From Rhizobium sp. ZPR4 (GTDB lineage: Bacteria; Pseudomonadota; Alphaproteobacteria; Rhizobiales; Rhizobiaceae), in NCBI RefSeq assembly GCF_040215725.1, contig NZ_CP157969.1, positions 868,001-932,000 of the forward strand: DNA of 64,000 nucleotides, written 5' to 3'. Under the pieces are notes generated by a model. It was not told the origin of the DNA and searched no databases. It was given only the letters and a program-made list of their open reading frames with translations. Position 1 is the first letter of the stretch, and the number at the start of each line of letters is the position of its first letter. The position numbers and the translations under genes were made by a program. Below are positions 1-8,439 of the stretch, piece after piece.

Positions 1-1
1 C

Positions 2-889
2 ATCATCGAAGAGCTCGGTTATATGCCTGACCCATCTGCCAGAAGCATGCGCAGCAAGGTCAGCCGCCTCATCGGCATCGTCATTCCCGACCTCACCAAC
101 CCGTTTTTCTCGGAACTCGTCCAATTCACCGAACAAGCCGCGGCGCGACACGGCTACAACATCATCGTCATGACCTCCTTTGACCATGCGGCCAAGGAGG
201 CGGACCGGATCGGCCAGCTGACAAGTCGGAAGGTGGATGGCATCATCCTTGTTCCCAGCAACGATTTCCATACGCTCAAGCTGCCGAAGGGACTGCCAAT
301 CGTCATTGTCGATCGCCTCCTGCCGGGATATTCCGGCATCGCCGCCGATCATCGCAGTGGCGTGCGTCTCGGCGTCGAGCATCTCGTGAAGCTCGGCCAT
401 CGCCGCATCGGCTTCATTTCAGGTCCGAAAGACTCCGTTCCCGCCAATGATCGTCTCCAAGGCTATCTCGATGCGATGAAATTGGCCTGCGATGGCGAAC
501 AGAATGCGGTGCCGCTGATTGCCGAAGCGGCTTTCGACTATGAAAGCGGCCGGTCCGCCGGAAACTATCTTCTCGCGCGCGCGCGCCACGAGCGCCCAAC
601 CGCCATATTCGCAAGTTCCGACCAGCAGGCGATCGGCTGCATGCGAGCAGCCCATGATTTGGGAATCCCAATCCCGGCTGCCCTCTCCATCGTCGGCTTT
701 GATGGTATTCCGCTCGCAAGCATGACAACGCCACGCCTGACCACCGTGAAGCAGCCGATTCGGGAAATAGCAGCAGCGGCGGTCGCTGTTTTGTTGAGCA
801 AGCAGGATGCCCCGGGACTCGGCAAACCACTCTTGTTGGCCTGCGAGATTTCGGCAGGGGAAACAACGTCTTCACCGCAGCCGGATTAA
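2..889 (+). CDS. LacI/GalR-family transcriptional regulator (5' end missing)
   Basis: The frame is already open at base 2, several codons before the first Met at 23, so the DNA-binding helix-turn-helix lies outside the window. What remains is the periplasmic-binding-protein-like effector domain of LacI/GalR repressors: the domain-opening motif GIVIPDLTNPFFSEL, then HLVKLGHRRIGFISG and a late IVGFDGIPLASM stretch. Members bind a sugar or related ligand and release an operator. No target gene is visible downstream on this strand, so the regulated genes are probably upstream, outside the window. The effector cannot be told from sequence. The family call is secure. Confidence 0.92.
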   Translation: MIEELGYMPDPSARSMRSKVSRLIGIVIPDLTNPFFSELVQFTEQAAARHGYNIIVMTSFDHAAKEADRIGQLTSRKVDGIILVPSNDFHTLKLPKGLPIVIVDRLLPGYSGIAADHRSGVRLGVEHLVKLGHRRIGFISGPKDSVPANDRLQGYLDAMKLACDGEQNAVPLIAEAAFDYESGRSAGNYLLARARHERPTAIFASSDQQAIGCMRAAHDLGIPIPAALSIVGFDGIPLASMTTPRLTTVKQPIREIAAAAVAVLLSKQDAPGLGKPLLLACEISAGETTSSPQPD

Positions 890-1038
890 AAGGTGGTGAT
901 GTCGGTGATTGTAGATGGCATCACATCTGAATATTGATGAGCTGCATGCATCCTTCTATCCGCATGTATTGCCGCGGATATATCTTCAGCACTCTCTGAA
1001 CGTGTCGAACTGTCTTGCCGCTGCGTAGCTTGTACCGG

Positions 1039-2169
1039 TCAAATGCCGAGTGTGTTAAGCCAGCCGCTGAAGGTGGATGTCTCCGTCATCCGTGGTATAT
1101 GCTCCACCTTGCATTCTCCGGTATGCCTGCGGACTTCGCTTGGGCTGTAGCCGAACTCGTGCGTGAAGGCTCGGCTGAAGTTGGCTGCCGATTCGAAACC
1201 GAGATTGCTGGCGATATCTGCAATTTTCTGACCATTGCTCAGGTCGGCAAGTGCTGCGCGTGCAGCAAGAAGTCGTCTTCTGCGCACGTAGTTCAACACA
1301 CCACCCGATGCCTGGAACAGTTCATAAAGCCTGGTTCGGGAGATTGCCAATTCACGGCTTAACGCTTCCGGAGTTAGATCCGCTGATCCGAGATTGCTCT
1401 GGATAAAGCGACGAGCTTTCGTCATCAGTCCGATCTCGGAGCTGCGATCGCCGGTCGCATGACCATCCACCAGCGGCGTGACGCTATGAAATATCATCTC
1501 TTGCAGCTGGTTGCGTACACCGTGCAGATCGTCCCTTGTCAAACGATCGAGGTTCGCTTCGAGAAAAGCGATGTAGTCAGCCAGCAGCTTGACGCGTGTG
1601 CCCCCCAGGACAATGTTGTTGCTTGCTCCGGGCAGCCCGCCGTGATCGGCAAACAGATCGCAAGGTAGAATGAGGGAGACGGATTGCGCGCTAATGGTGC
1701 GGCCGTAAAACGGGCAGCCCAGCGCCCGGATTTCCATCATGCCAGGCTCGTTTTCCACCACATGCCCATTGACGCTGGTCCATGTCTTGCCGGTGCGCAG
1801 GAAGGTGATTTGCCAATGATCTATGGCGCTGAAGCGGACTTTCTCCGGAGAGCGTTCATAGCTGAAGGCTGGCGTTTGTTGCTGGATGAGAAGCGCCCCT
1901 TCAAGATTCCAGACGGTTTGACTTGCTGCAAAACCATCTCCACCCTGAGCGCTTTCGGGAAGATAAGCGTCAATCAGTGGTGCCATACGCTCTTTCCAGG
2001 CCGAAAATTGCCGACCTGGAGCCTCGTTGGAGGTGGAAAATGGCAGCGAGACCAGCTCCGGCAGGTCAGTGGCGTTGCCGCAGAGCGGAGCCTCGGAGAT
2101 GCGAGGCCACCGTCGCCGTTCGACAAAGGCTGGTTGCTCGGAGGTCGTCCCGGTCTTATTCCAAATCAT
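1039..2169 (-). CDS. cuxR: AraC-family regulator with N-terminal PilZ-like RxxxR (CuxR-like)
   Basis: A 376-residue regulator with an AraC-type ligand-binding region (about residues 50-230) and a C-terminal AraC DNA-binding domain. The two helix-turn-helices are ALSRELAISRTRLYELFQ and IADIASNLGFESAANFSRAF, ending in the family hallmark FGYSP. The frame is open up to 2364, but I choose the ATG at 2169. It keeps a basic N-terminal motif (VERRRWPR, with RxxxR at about residues 19-23) resembling the c-di-GMP-binding arginine motif of PilZ domains. In S. meliloti the AraC-like activator CuxR binds c-di-GMP by a PilZ-like mechanism and activates the uxs1/aps operon. Finding this motif beside a complete aps operon makes orthology likely. 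Unlike S. meliloti, the gene sits past the downstream end of the operon. An ATG at 2193 is an alternative start. Confidence 0.7.
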   Translation of the reverse strand: MIWNKTGTTSEQPAFVERRRWPRISEAPLCGNATDLPELVSLPFSTSNEAPGRQFSAWKERMAPLIDAYLPESAQGGDGFAASQTVWNLEGALLIQQQTPAFSYERSPEKVRFSAIDHWQITFLRTGKTWTSVNGHVVENEPGMMEIRALGCPFYGRTISAQSVSLILPCDLFADHGGLPGASNNIVLGGTRVKLLADYIAFLEANLDRLTRDDLHGVRNQLQEMIFHSVTPLVDGHATGDRSSEIGLMTKARRFIQSNLGSADLTPEALSRELAISRTRLYELFQASGGVLNYVRRRRLLAARAALADLSNGQKIADIASNLGFESAANFSRAFTHEFGYSPSEVRRHTGECKVEHIPRMTETSTFSGWLNTLGI

Positions 2170-2677
2170 CGCGGTGGCCTTTCGACAAAGCATGCCGGAT
2201 TGGCTGATGGAGCTCGCGGCGTCCGTGCCGTAGGCGAGCATAAGCGCCGGTACCCGTTGGGGTCGAGCAATGCGGCGCAAAAGCGGGCCATGCGCGGAAA
2301 ACGCAAGCCCCTGTCGTTGGCCGTTTTCTCCAAACGTCGCAAAACAGCCCGAATTTGAGTCCATCCGACCGCGCGTAGATCAGTGGATAGACGTAAAGGA
2401 AGCCACCGCACGGTATCGTGGGACATGAATTCCGGCTTGTAGCGTATGTCGGCCGACGAACCAAAGAAGTCTGTGGATGTCTGAGCGAAGGCTCTGTGCA
2501 TCCGTGGAATGTCGCGCCAAATTATAACCGCTGCAGGCCGCATTGTTGCAGATCCCCGCCCGAAGGCCGTGAGGGGAAATTAAGCAGATTTCGTTAATAT
2601 TTTCAAGATATTTATAGAAGTCGCTTAAATATTTTCCGCTGAAATACACGAAGCAAACTTGTCAAGGAGAGTAACTT
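2170..2677. promoter_or_regulatory. Intergenic region, divergent promoters of the CuxR-like and small secreted protein genes
   Basis: About 500 bp with no convincing gene. The minus-strand reading frames here have no ribosome binding site and no recognisable sequence. The part at 2575-2660 is AT-rich, as expected of a promoter, and lies directly before the gene at 2678. The minus-strand part carries the leader of the AraC-type regulator. I see no clear repeat or operator. Confidence 0.4.
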
Positions 2678-2998
2678 ATGGGTTTTAGGAAAAACTCTTG
2701 CAATCTATCCATTCGCAATCGTCGGATTGGTGTTTTTTTATCGTCAATACTTGCAATTGCATCTTCGGTAGTCATGGCTGAAAATGCAAATGCTACCGAG
2801 AATGCACATGTAAAGAATAAGACTGTTCAGCTGTATATGAAGAAGTATCAAAAGAACAACGTCGTCTTCTATAGCGGAAGTTCGCTTTCCAAAACGACTT
2901 CGATTTCCGCCGAAGATTACTTCAAGGGTTCTCCCTATATCTGCACGCCAAGCGGATTTGGAAGAACGTCGCATTGTTACAATCGCAGCGCATTTTGA
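2678..2998 (+). CDS. Small secreted protein of unknown function
   Basis: A 106-residue protein preceded by a good ribosome binding site (AGGAGAG, 8 bases before ATG). It has a basic N-terminus, a hydrophobic segment (about residues 18-33) and an Ala-rich cleavage region typical of a signal peptide. The mature part is lysine-rich and ends with two cysteines in a motif of the form PYICTPSGFG...HCYNR, which may form a disulphide. I do not recognise a characterised family, though short exported proteins with a similar C-terminal CTPSGFG motif are, from memory, common in rhizobia. Base composition is clearly more AT-rich than its neighbours. It faces the aps operon tail to tail across a strong inverted repeat. 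Confidence 0.7.
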   Translation: MGFRKNSCNLSIRNRRIGVFLSSILAIASSVVMAENANATENAHVKNKTVQLYMKKYQKNNVVFYSGSSLSKTTSISAEDYFKGSPYICTPSGFGRTSHCYNRSAF

Positions 2999-3039
2999 GC
3001 TGAGCTGGCCAATGTCGCGCAGTGCGCGCGGCAAAGAAT

Positions 3040-3111
3040 AGGGGCTTTCCCAGATAGCGGTTCGACGAACAGGTGAGACGCATGCCGCCCGCTATCCAAG
3101 TAAAAGCCCCT
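3040..3111. repeat. Long inverted repeat between convergent genes
   Basis: The arms are 3040-3060 and 3089-3111. Both outer parts read AGGGGCTTT and both inner parts GATAGCGG, separated by short unpaired bulges, with a loop of about 28 bases. It lies between the ends of the small secreted protein gene (+) and apsH2 (-). It could act as a bidirectional terminator or be a dispersed palindromic element of the kind found between rhizobial genes. No clear U-tract follows either arm. Confidence 0.6.
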
Positions 3112-3127
3112 ATGTTAGTATTCGACT

Positions 3128-3625
3128 TCAACCGGGCAAATGTCTGCGAACATAGTCGCCCGGCCGCAGTTTCAGAACTTCGTCATCGTGTTTAATCGGA
3201 TTATGACGGAACACATACCATTTTCCGCCTGATGCTCGTTTCTGATAGATGATCCCGGCCTTCTTGCGATGCAGGAAGCAGGATACGTTGGGTGCGGCAC
3301 TTTTCTTGCTGTACCAGACGGCGCTCATGCAGAGCCTACCGCGATCGGTCGCATACCAGATGCCCTTGGCGTAGGATTTTTGAGCGCCCGTGTGCGACCA
3401 GGCCGTAAATCGACGGTGATGACGAGAAAAGAAGCCGGCCCCGTCCTTCCATATCCAGGAACGTCCCGAGTAGAGCTTTTTCAGTTCCTTGGCGCTCATC
3501 GGCATGGCTTGATGTGCCGCACGCGCCGTCATGCGATCGATTTGATGTTGCGTCGCCGCGCTCGCGGTGCCGACCAGCAGCATCGCGAACATGGCATTCA
3601 GGATGATGAAACGGAACCAAGACAT
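3128..3625 (-). CDS. apsH2: DUF995-family exported protein, ApsH2-like
   Basis: A 165-residue protein with a clear signal peptide (hydrophobic residues 5-22, cleavage after ASA). The DUF995-type body contains LKKLYSGRSWIWKDGAGFF, GRLCMSAVW and GGKWYVFRH, with conserved Trp and Cys residues. It is last in the aps operon, 30 bp after the GH26 gene, and starts behind GAGGAG. The upstream gene at 4621 is a paralogue of similar size, giving the order H1-E-H2 known from the S. meliloti aps cluster (apsH1-apsE-apsH2). The biochemical role of DUF995 proteins is unknown; they recur beside rhizobial polysaccharide genes. The symbol rests on synteny. Confidence 0.72.
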   Translation of the reverse strand: MSWFRFIILNAMFAMLLVGTASAATQHQIDRMTARAAHQAMPMSAKELKKLYSGRSWIWKDGAGFFSRHHRRFTAWSHTGAQKSYAKGIWYATDRGRLCMSAVWYSKKSAAPNVSCFLHRKKAGIIYQKRASGGKWYVFRHNPIKHDDEVLKLRPGDYVRRHLPG

Positions 3626-3655
3626 GTGTTTCTCCTCAACCTTTCATCATCACGG

Positions 3656-4603
3656 TCAATTCAAGAGGGGCGGTGTGGCAACGCGCCAATCCGGCCTGCC
3701 CAGACCATCCGGCCAGGGGTACACTTCACGGTCGTTGAAGTAGACCACCGCTTGCAGGTCAGGGAATTCGGAATGCGGCTTGTTGGCTTCTTCGGCCCAT
3801 GCGTGAACGTAGGCCTCATTTCCCTGGTAGCCCAATTCCGCGATCACGATGGGTTTCTTGAAGCGCTTCACACGATCGTAGCCGGGTTTGGTCGCTTCGA
3901 CAAAAGTCGAATCCCGCCCGAGCTTGTGCTGATCGAACGGCTGGTAACCGAAGACCGACAGCCCGACGACGTCGACGAATGAATCCCCGGGATAGTAAGC
4001 CTCGAGCCCGTCCTTGCCCATCGGCGACCACATGTATTTTGCCGTGGGAAGGCTCTTGCGGCAGACGGTGACGGCGTGCCTATAGGCTTTCACGTAATCA
4101 TCCGCTTTCCAGTAGGCCCAGGTGAACTGCCCGTTCTTCTCGTCCATTTCCTGAGCCCAGCGAATGGTGACGGGCGCATTGAGCTTGGCGGCCGCAGAGC
4201 AGATCGCCGTCATGTTGGCATCGTAGTGACCTGCCAGAATTCCGTTGAGAAGATCGGTCGGTGTGACACGCCAGTTGCGGGCCCATGACCAGGGCTCGAT
4301 GGTAATCAGCAGTGAACGCCCGCGCTTGCGAGCATAATCGTCTGCCGTGCTCAGCGTCGACAGATCGACATCTTCCCAAGGCAGGAAGAGGTGTTCGATC
4401 TTCGGATTGGGGTCATTGGAAAAGTCCCCGTTGGGATCATAGGCACCCGCCGGCAGCGATTGGGGTGTGATGATCGGCCTTTTGTCGTTGAAGAGAGGCC
4501 GGGTCTCGGCCCTCGCGTCCAGACCGTTGCTGGCAGCGTATACGCCTCCGCAGAGGGCGCCAGCCGCAAGCAAGGCCGTCGTTAGTTTTGATAGAGTTTT
4601 CAT
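3656..4603 (-). CDS. apsE: Exported GH26-like endoglycanase, ApsE-like
   Basis: A 315-residue secreted protein (signal peptide about residues 1-23) with a glycoside hydrolase family 26-like TIM barrel. The probable acid/base glutamate is in TIRWAQEMDEKNG (about residue 151) and the probable nucleophile is in PIVIAELGYQG (about residue 255). GH26 enzymes cleave beta-linked polysaccharides. Inside a polysaccharide synthase operon such an enzyme would trim or release the nascent chain in the periplasm. It starts behind AAGGAGG and is flanked by two DUF995 genes, matching the position of apsE in S. meliloti. The substrate is not determined by sequence. Confidence 0.78.
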   Translation of the reverse strand: MKTLSKLTTALLAAGALCGGVYAASNGLDARAETRPLFNDKRPIITPQSLPAGAYDPNGDFSNDPNPKIEHLFLPWEDVDLSTLSTADDYARKRGRSLLITIEPWSWARNWRVTPTDLLNGILAGHYDANMTAICSAAAKLNAPVTIRWAQEMDEKNGQFTWAYWKADDYVKAYRHAVTVCRKSLPTAKYMWSPMGKDGLEAYYPGDSFVDVVGLSVFGYQPFDQHKLGRDSTFVEATKPGYDRVKRFKKPIVIAELGYQGNEAYVHAWAEEANKPHSEFPDLQAVVYFNDREVYPWPDGLGRPDWRVATPPLLN

Positions 4604-4620
4604 CGCATTGCCTCCTTCCT

Positions 4621-5157
4621 CTATTCGGTCTTGCGGACGGTCAAAGAGGTCTTCAAGGCCTCCAGTCGTTGTGAGACCAGATCATCGGCGATCAAGTTTG
4701 TCGCCTCATCGGTTTTCTTGGTGATGGGATGGCGAAACACGAACCATGCTCCGCCAGTCTCGCGTTTCTGATAGATCGTTCCATCGAGAATGCGATGGAT
4801 GAAGCACGTCTTGGCCGGAAACTGGCCGTTTGCAGCATGCCAGGTTGCGTCAAGACATAGGCGGCCGGTGTCTGTCACGACCCAGCGGCCCTCGGCCCAG
4901 GACTGTCCGCCGGTACCATCGACCCAGGCTGAAAACCGTCGGTCGGTATTCTGCATTCGGCCCGCGCCATCGGGCCACCGCCAGCTTTTGTCGTGATAGA
5001 GCATGTAAAGCTCGGTTGCCGTCATCGGCCTTGCGCCGTCAGGCACCTTGGTGGTTGTCGCGGCTGCGGCCGCATTGCTCCCCGCTGCAAGTCCAAGCAC
5101 GATCGCACATGCCAGCGATGCTGCAAGGACTGGGGAGGTCTTCCTTGATGGTTCCAT
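4621..5157 (-). CDS. apsH1: DUF995-family exported protein, ApsH1-like
   Basis: A 178-residue protein with a signal peptide (hydrophobic, Ala-rich residues 10-33) and the DUF995 pattern LYMLYHDKSWRWPDGAG, GRLCLDATW and GGAWFVFRH. It is clearly homologous to the product at 3128-3625, so the operon carries a duplicated pair around the glycanase gene. It begins one base after the ugd stop codon, behind GGGAG, so translation is probably coupled. Likely a periplasmic or surface accessory factor for the arabinose polysaccharide; no enzymatic motif is evident. The symbol rests on synteny with S. meliloti. Confidence 0.72.
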   Translation of the reverse strand: MEPSRKTSPVLAASLACAIVLGLAAGSNAAAAATTTKVPDGARPMTATELYMLYHDKSWRWPDGAGRMQNTDRRFSAWVDGTGGQSWAEGRWVVTDTGRLCLDATWHAANGQFPAKTCFIHRILDGTIYQKRETGGAWFVFRHPITKKTDEATNLIADDLVSQRLEALKTSLTVRKTE

Positions 5158-5158
5158 A

Positions 5159-6571
5159 TTATTTCTCCCGCATTGTGACTGGGACGAGCTTTGGCGTTGC
5201 CGCCTTCACGGCTCGCTGTCGGTTTCGTCGTTTGGCAATGTCACGCAGGCTGCTATGCGTGCTTGCCGACTTGCCTATGGCACAGACGCGAAAGCCGATC
5301 TGCCGGGCGGCCTCCGTGTCCAGCGCATTTCGCAGATCTATGAGAACAGGCTGGCGCAGCTTCTGCTTGAGCTGGGCCAGGTCGATCTTTCGGATGGCGT
5401 CCCATTCCGTCATGACGACGACGGCATCCGCATTTCTTGCGCATTCATAGAGGTCCTCGTAGAAATCGACGCTGCTGAGGACCTTTGCCGCATTCTCGAT
5501 GCCGACAGGGTCATATGCCCGGATGTGGCCGCCCAGCCGCTGCAGAGTTTCGATGAGCGGCACGGACGGCGCATCGCGCATGTCATCGGTATCGGGCCGG
5601 AAGGTCAGGCCGAGAACGGCAATCGTCAGGCCTTCAATATCGCCGCCGAGTGCCTTGGTGACCTTGCGTGCCATGCGCCGCTTGCGCGTCTCGTTGACGG
5701 CAAGAGTTTCTTCGACGATACGCAGCGCCACGCCATGGTCCTGCGCCGTCTGCAATAGTGCGAGCGCGCTTTTGGGGAAGCATGAGCCGCCATAGCCGGG
5801 GCCGGCGGCAAGGAGGCTTGCCCCGATGCGCTTGTCGAGCCCCATGCCGAGAGCCAACTCTCCGACATCGCTGCCCATCTCCTCGCAAAGATCGGCAAGC
5901 TCGTTGATGAAGGTGATCTTCGTGGCGAGAAAGGCATTGGCAGCATGCTTGATCAGCTCAGCAGTCCGACGCATCGTGACGATGACAGGCGTATTCTGCC
6001 GCTCGAGCGGGACATCGTAGAGCTCGACAAGCCGCTTGCAGGCCCACTCTTCCTCCACACCGAGAACGATGCGGTCCGGAACTAGAAAATCGTGCACCGC
6101 AACGCCTTCGCGCAGAAACTCCGGATTGGAGGCGACGGCGAAGGTGCCTGCCGTCCGGGCCGAGCTGATGATCCTGTGCACGGCGTCGCCGGTTCCGACC
6201 GGCACCGTCGATCTTATCACCACAACGCTATCGGTCGAGATAAGCGCAGCAAGCTCGCGTGCTGTCTGGTAGATGAAGGAAAAATCAGCATCTGCTTGGC
6301 CTGGATGCGGCAGAGCAGCGATCGCTATGAAGACGATAGCTGCGCCTTCGACTGCCTTTGCGATGTCGCAGGTGAAGTCCAGCCGTCCTGCGGCATAGTT
6401 TCGTTCCACCAATTCGTCGAGACCCGGCTCGTAGATCGGCATCCTGCCGTGACGAAGAGCGGCGATCCTATCGACGTTCTTGTCCACACAGACGACACGG
6501 TTGCCCCATTCGGCGAAGCATGTGCCGCTGACCAAGCCCACATATCCGGTTCCAATAACAGCTATCTTCAT
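5159..6571 (-). CDS. ugd: UDP-glucose 6-dehydrogenase
   Basis: Oxidises UDP-glucose twice to UDP-glucuronate using NAD+. The 470-residue protein starts with the NAD-binding MKIAVIGTGYVGL and has the catalytic cysteine in GPGYGGSCFPK (about residue 262) and the C-terminal nucleotide-binding domain (IAVLGLTFRPDTDDMRDAPS). I take the ATG at 6571 because it matches the family N-terminus; an in-frame ATG lies at 6604. It sits between apsS and apsH1, where the S. meliloti operon has no such gene. Its product is the substrate of Uxs1 encoded in the same operon, so the operon is self-sufficient from UDP-glucose to UDP-pentose. rkpK-type genes elsewhere encode the same activity. Confidence 0.93.
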   Translation of the reverse strand: MKIAVIGTGYVGLVSGTCFAEWGNRVVCVDKNVDRIAALRHGRMPIYEPGLDELVERNYAAGRLDFTCDIAKAVEGAAIVFIAIAALPHPGQADADFSFIYQTARELAALISTDSVVVIRSTVPVGTGDAVHRIISSARTAGTFAVASNPEFLREGVAVHDFLVPDRIVLGVEEEWACKRLVELYDVPLERQNTPVIVTMRRTAELIKHAANAFLATKITFINELADLCEEMGSDVGELALGMGLDKRIGASLLAAGPGYGGSCFPKSALALLQTAQDHGVALRIVEETLAVNETRKRRMARKVTKALGGDIEGLTIAVLGLTFRPDTDDMRDAPSVPLIETLQRLGGHIRAYDPVGIENAAKVLSSVDFYEDLYECARNADAVVVMTEWDAIRKIDLAQLKQKLRQPVLIDLRNALDTEAARQIGFRVCAIGKSASTHSSLRDIAKRRNRQRAVKAATPKLVPVTMREK

Positions 6572-6609
6572 GTGCGTTCCCGCCAATAGCGTCCTTCCCG
6601 TCATGAACC

Positions 6610-8439
6610 TCAGTTGTCCGTGTCACTCACGTGCCAGTGTGGATTGAGCACCATTCTGTGCAGTCCACGCCCGCCAATTCCTGCGCCCGCCACCGAAAAG
6701 CGGTTGTCGAACAAGACGTAGCCGTCGGTGTCCCAAATCAGTGATTGTACTCCGGCACGGCCATGCTCCATGATGCCGACAAATGGCAGGGCAGTCAGAG
6801 CAAGCAGAGCGCTGGCGAGCGCCGGCCGATAAAAGCGCTTGTTTGTGCTGAGCGTGTTTTCACGCGCATGCTGGACGATGATGACCAGCAGCAGCAAAGT
6901 GTAGATGGCGGCGTTCATCGTCGCGAAGATATAAAAGCCGCTACTCTCTTCCGCGCTGACGGACAACACCGGCAAGATGGAGATGAGAGAGAGCATGGCA
7001 TAGGGTGCAAGGACCCGGAACGGTAGCGGATCGACATCCGACGTACCTTTCGGCGTGACACGGAAATCCACGAATGATCCGGTCGCCCAATCGCGAATGG
7101 CCGCTAAAGCTCCCACAAGCGCCCACGGCCAGCGGGCAAACAGGAACAATGTCATCTCCCAGCTCAAGATCCTGGCATCGACCGGTCTGAACGTATGCGT
7201 GCTACGCCAGCGATAAGCGAAGAGGATCAGCAGAACGGATTGCGGCACAAAGTGCAGCAGGAAGTCGGGATAAGAGACATCGACGAAGGTCTTGCCTCTG
7301 CCAAGCGCGATGATCGGCATGATGAACATCAGCGCCATGAAGAGCGAGAAGAGGGAATACCAGAGCTGCGAAAACAGGAACTGTATCTTGAGGCGCAGAG
7401 GCAGCCGTTTGATCAAGTTCGGCGAATATTGCAGCAGGATCATCATCAGGCTGCGCGACCACTGAAACTCCTGGGTGATGAGATCGGTAAAAGTGCGTGG
7501 GCCATCGCCATGCGCAATGGCATCGAGCGCATGAATGCCACGCCAGCCATGTGCATTCATCATCAGCGTGGTGGAGTGGTCTTCCGCCAGCTCTGGCCCC
7601 AGCCCACCAATGCTCTTGAGAGCCTTGGTGCGAACGGCATAGTGCGAGCCGATGCAAAGCGGCGACAGCCCGTGATTGAAGCCGGCCTGAAGCGATCCGT
7701 GCATGCTGGCTTCCGCATAGAGACGGCCGCGTGCAGACCAGCTTTCACGGGCATTTTGATCGCAGATGCTTGGCGCGGATACATAGCCGACCGCCGGATC
7801 GGCGAAAGGGCGAAGCATCTGGAAAAGATAGCCTTGTTCGGGCACGTGATCGGCATCGAGCTGCACGACGTAATCATAGCCTTCATAGCCATAGTGATCG
7901 TAGAAGAAGGCAAGATTGCCTTCTTTGCAGCGGGTGCGCCGCGGCCAGGTCTGGCGGTGATAATCTTCCCGTCCCTTCCGGGTGGAAACCTGGACGTCAT
8001 GCTTGCGGCACCAATCGAGCGTCGACGGTGACGGATCTTCATCCGCGAGCCAGGTGTCGTGCGGCACCTCCTGTGCCAGCATGGCACCCAACGTCCGGGC
8101 CACCACGGCAAAGGGCTCCGATGGTGCCTTGGTTACCACCATGGCGATGCGGCTGCCGGCGGGTAGCCGCAATTGTCCTGTCGGCTTTTCGGCGCGAAAG
8201 AAGACGATGATGAAATAGGCCGGAATGATCGTCACCCAGGCAAGCACCAGGGTCAGCAAGACCGATCCCATGGGGTCGACATGGTGTGCGGGCGTAAGCC
8301 ACCAGCTCCAGAAATAGACAAGTGCCGCAAGCCACAGGGTGGCACAAACGATATATTCCGCGCGCTGGCGGCCCTGCAGGATGGGCGTCATCAGCGCCCT
8401 GTCCTTCATTGCTTCAGTCCGTGTCCGGATCGATGTCAT
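6610..8439 (-). CDS. apsS: Membrane family-2 glycosyltransferase, ApsS-like polysaccharide synthase
   Basis: A 609-residue inner-membrane synthase of the cellulose-synthase-like type. Two N-terminal membrane segments are followed by a cytosolic GT2 domain with DAD (VQLDADHVPEQGY) and AEDHSTT (the TED-like motif), then several C-terminal membrane helices. The usual QxxRW motif reads QEFQW here, an Arg to Gln change checked at codon level. The start is the ATG at 8439, overlapping the uxe stop by ATGA. By position it matches S. meliloti apsS, the synthase for an arabinose-rich polysaccharide. It would polymerise UDP-linked sugars and extrude the chain. Confidence 0.85.
   Translation of the reverse strand: MTSIRTRTEAMKDRALMTPILQGRQRAEYIVCATLWLAALVYFWSWWLTPAHHVDPMGSVLLTLVLAWVTIIPAYFIIVFFRAEKPTGQLRLPAGSRIAMVVTKAPSEPFAVVARTLGAMLAQEVPHDTWLADEDPSPSTLDWCRKHDVQVSTRKGREDYHRQTWPRRTRCKEGNLAFFYDHYGYEGYDYVVQLDADHVPEQGYLFQMLRPFADPAVGYVSAPSICDQNARESWSARGRLYAEASMHGSLQAGFNHGLSPLCIGSHYAVRTKALKSIGGLGPELAEDHSTTLMMNAHGWRGIHALDAIAHGDGPRTFTDLITQEFQWSRSLMMILLQYSPNLIKRLPLRLKIQFLFSQLWYSLFSLFMALMFIMPIIALGRGKTFVDVSYPDFLLHFVPQSVLLILFAYRWRSTHTFRPVDARILSWEMTLFLFARWPWALVGALAAIRDWATGSFVDFRVTPKGTSDVDPLPFRVLAPYAMLSLISILPVLSVSAEESSGFYIFATMNAAIYTLLLLVIIVQHARENTLSTNKRFYRPALASALLALTALPFVGIMEHGRAGVQSLIWDTDGYVLFDNRFSVAGAGIGGRGLHRMVLNPHWHVSDTDN

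Noticed and set aside
2380..2649. 89-codon minus-strand frame upstream of the AraC-type gene
   Set aside because: GTG start, no ribosome site, no domain; better explained as leader/promoter DNA.
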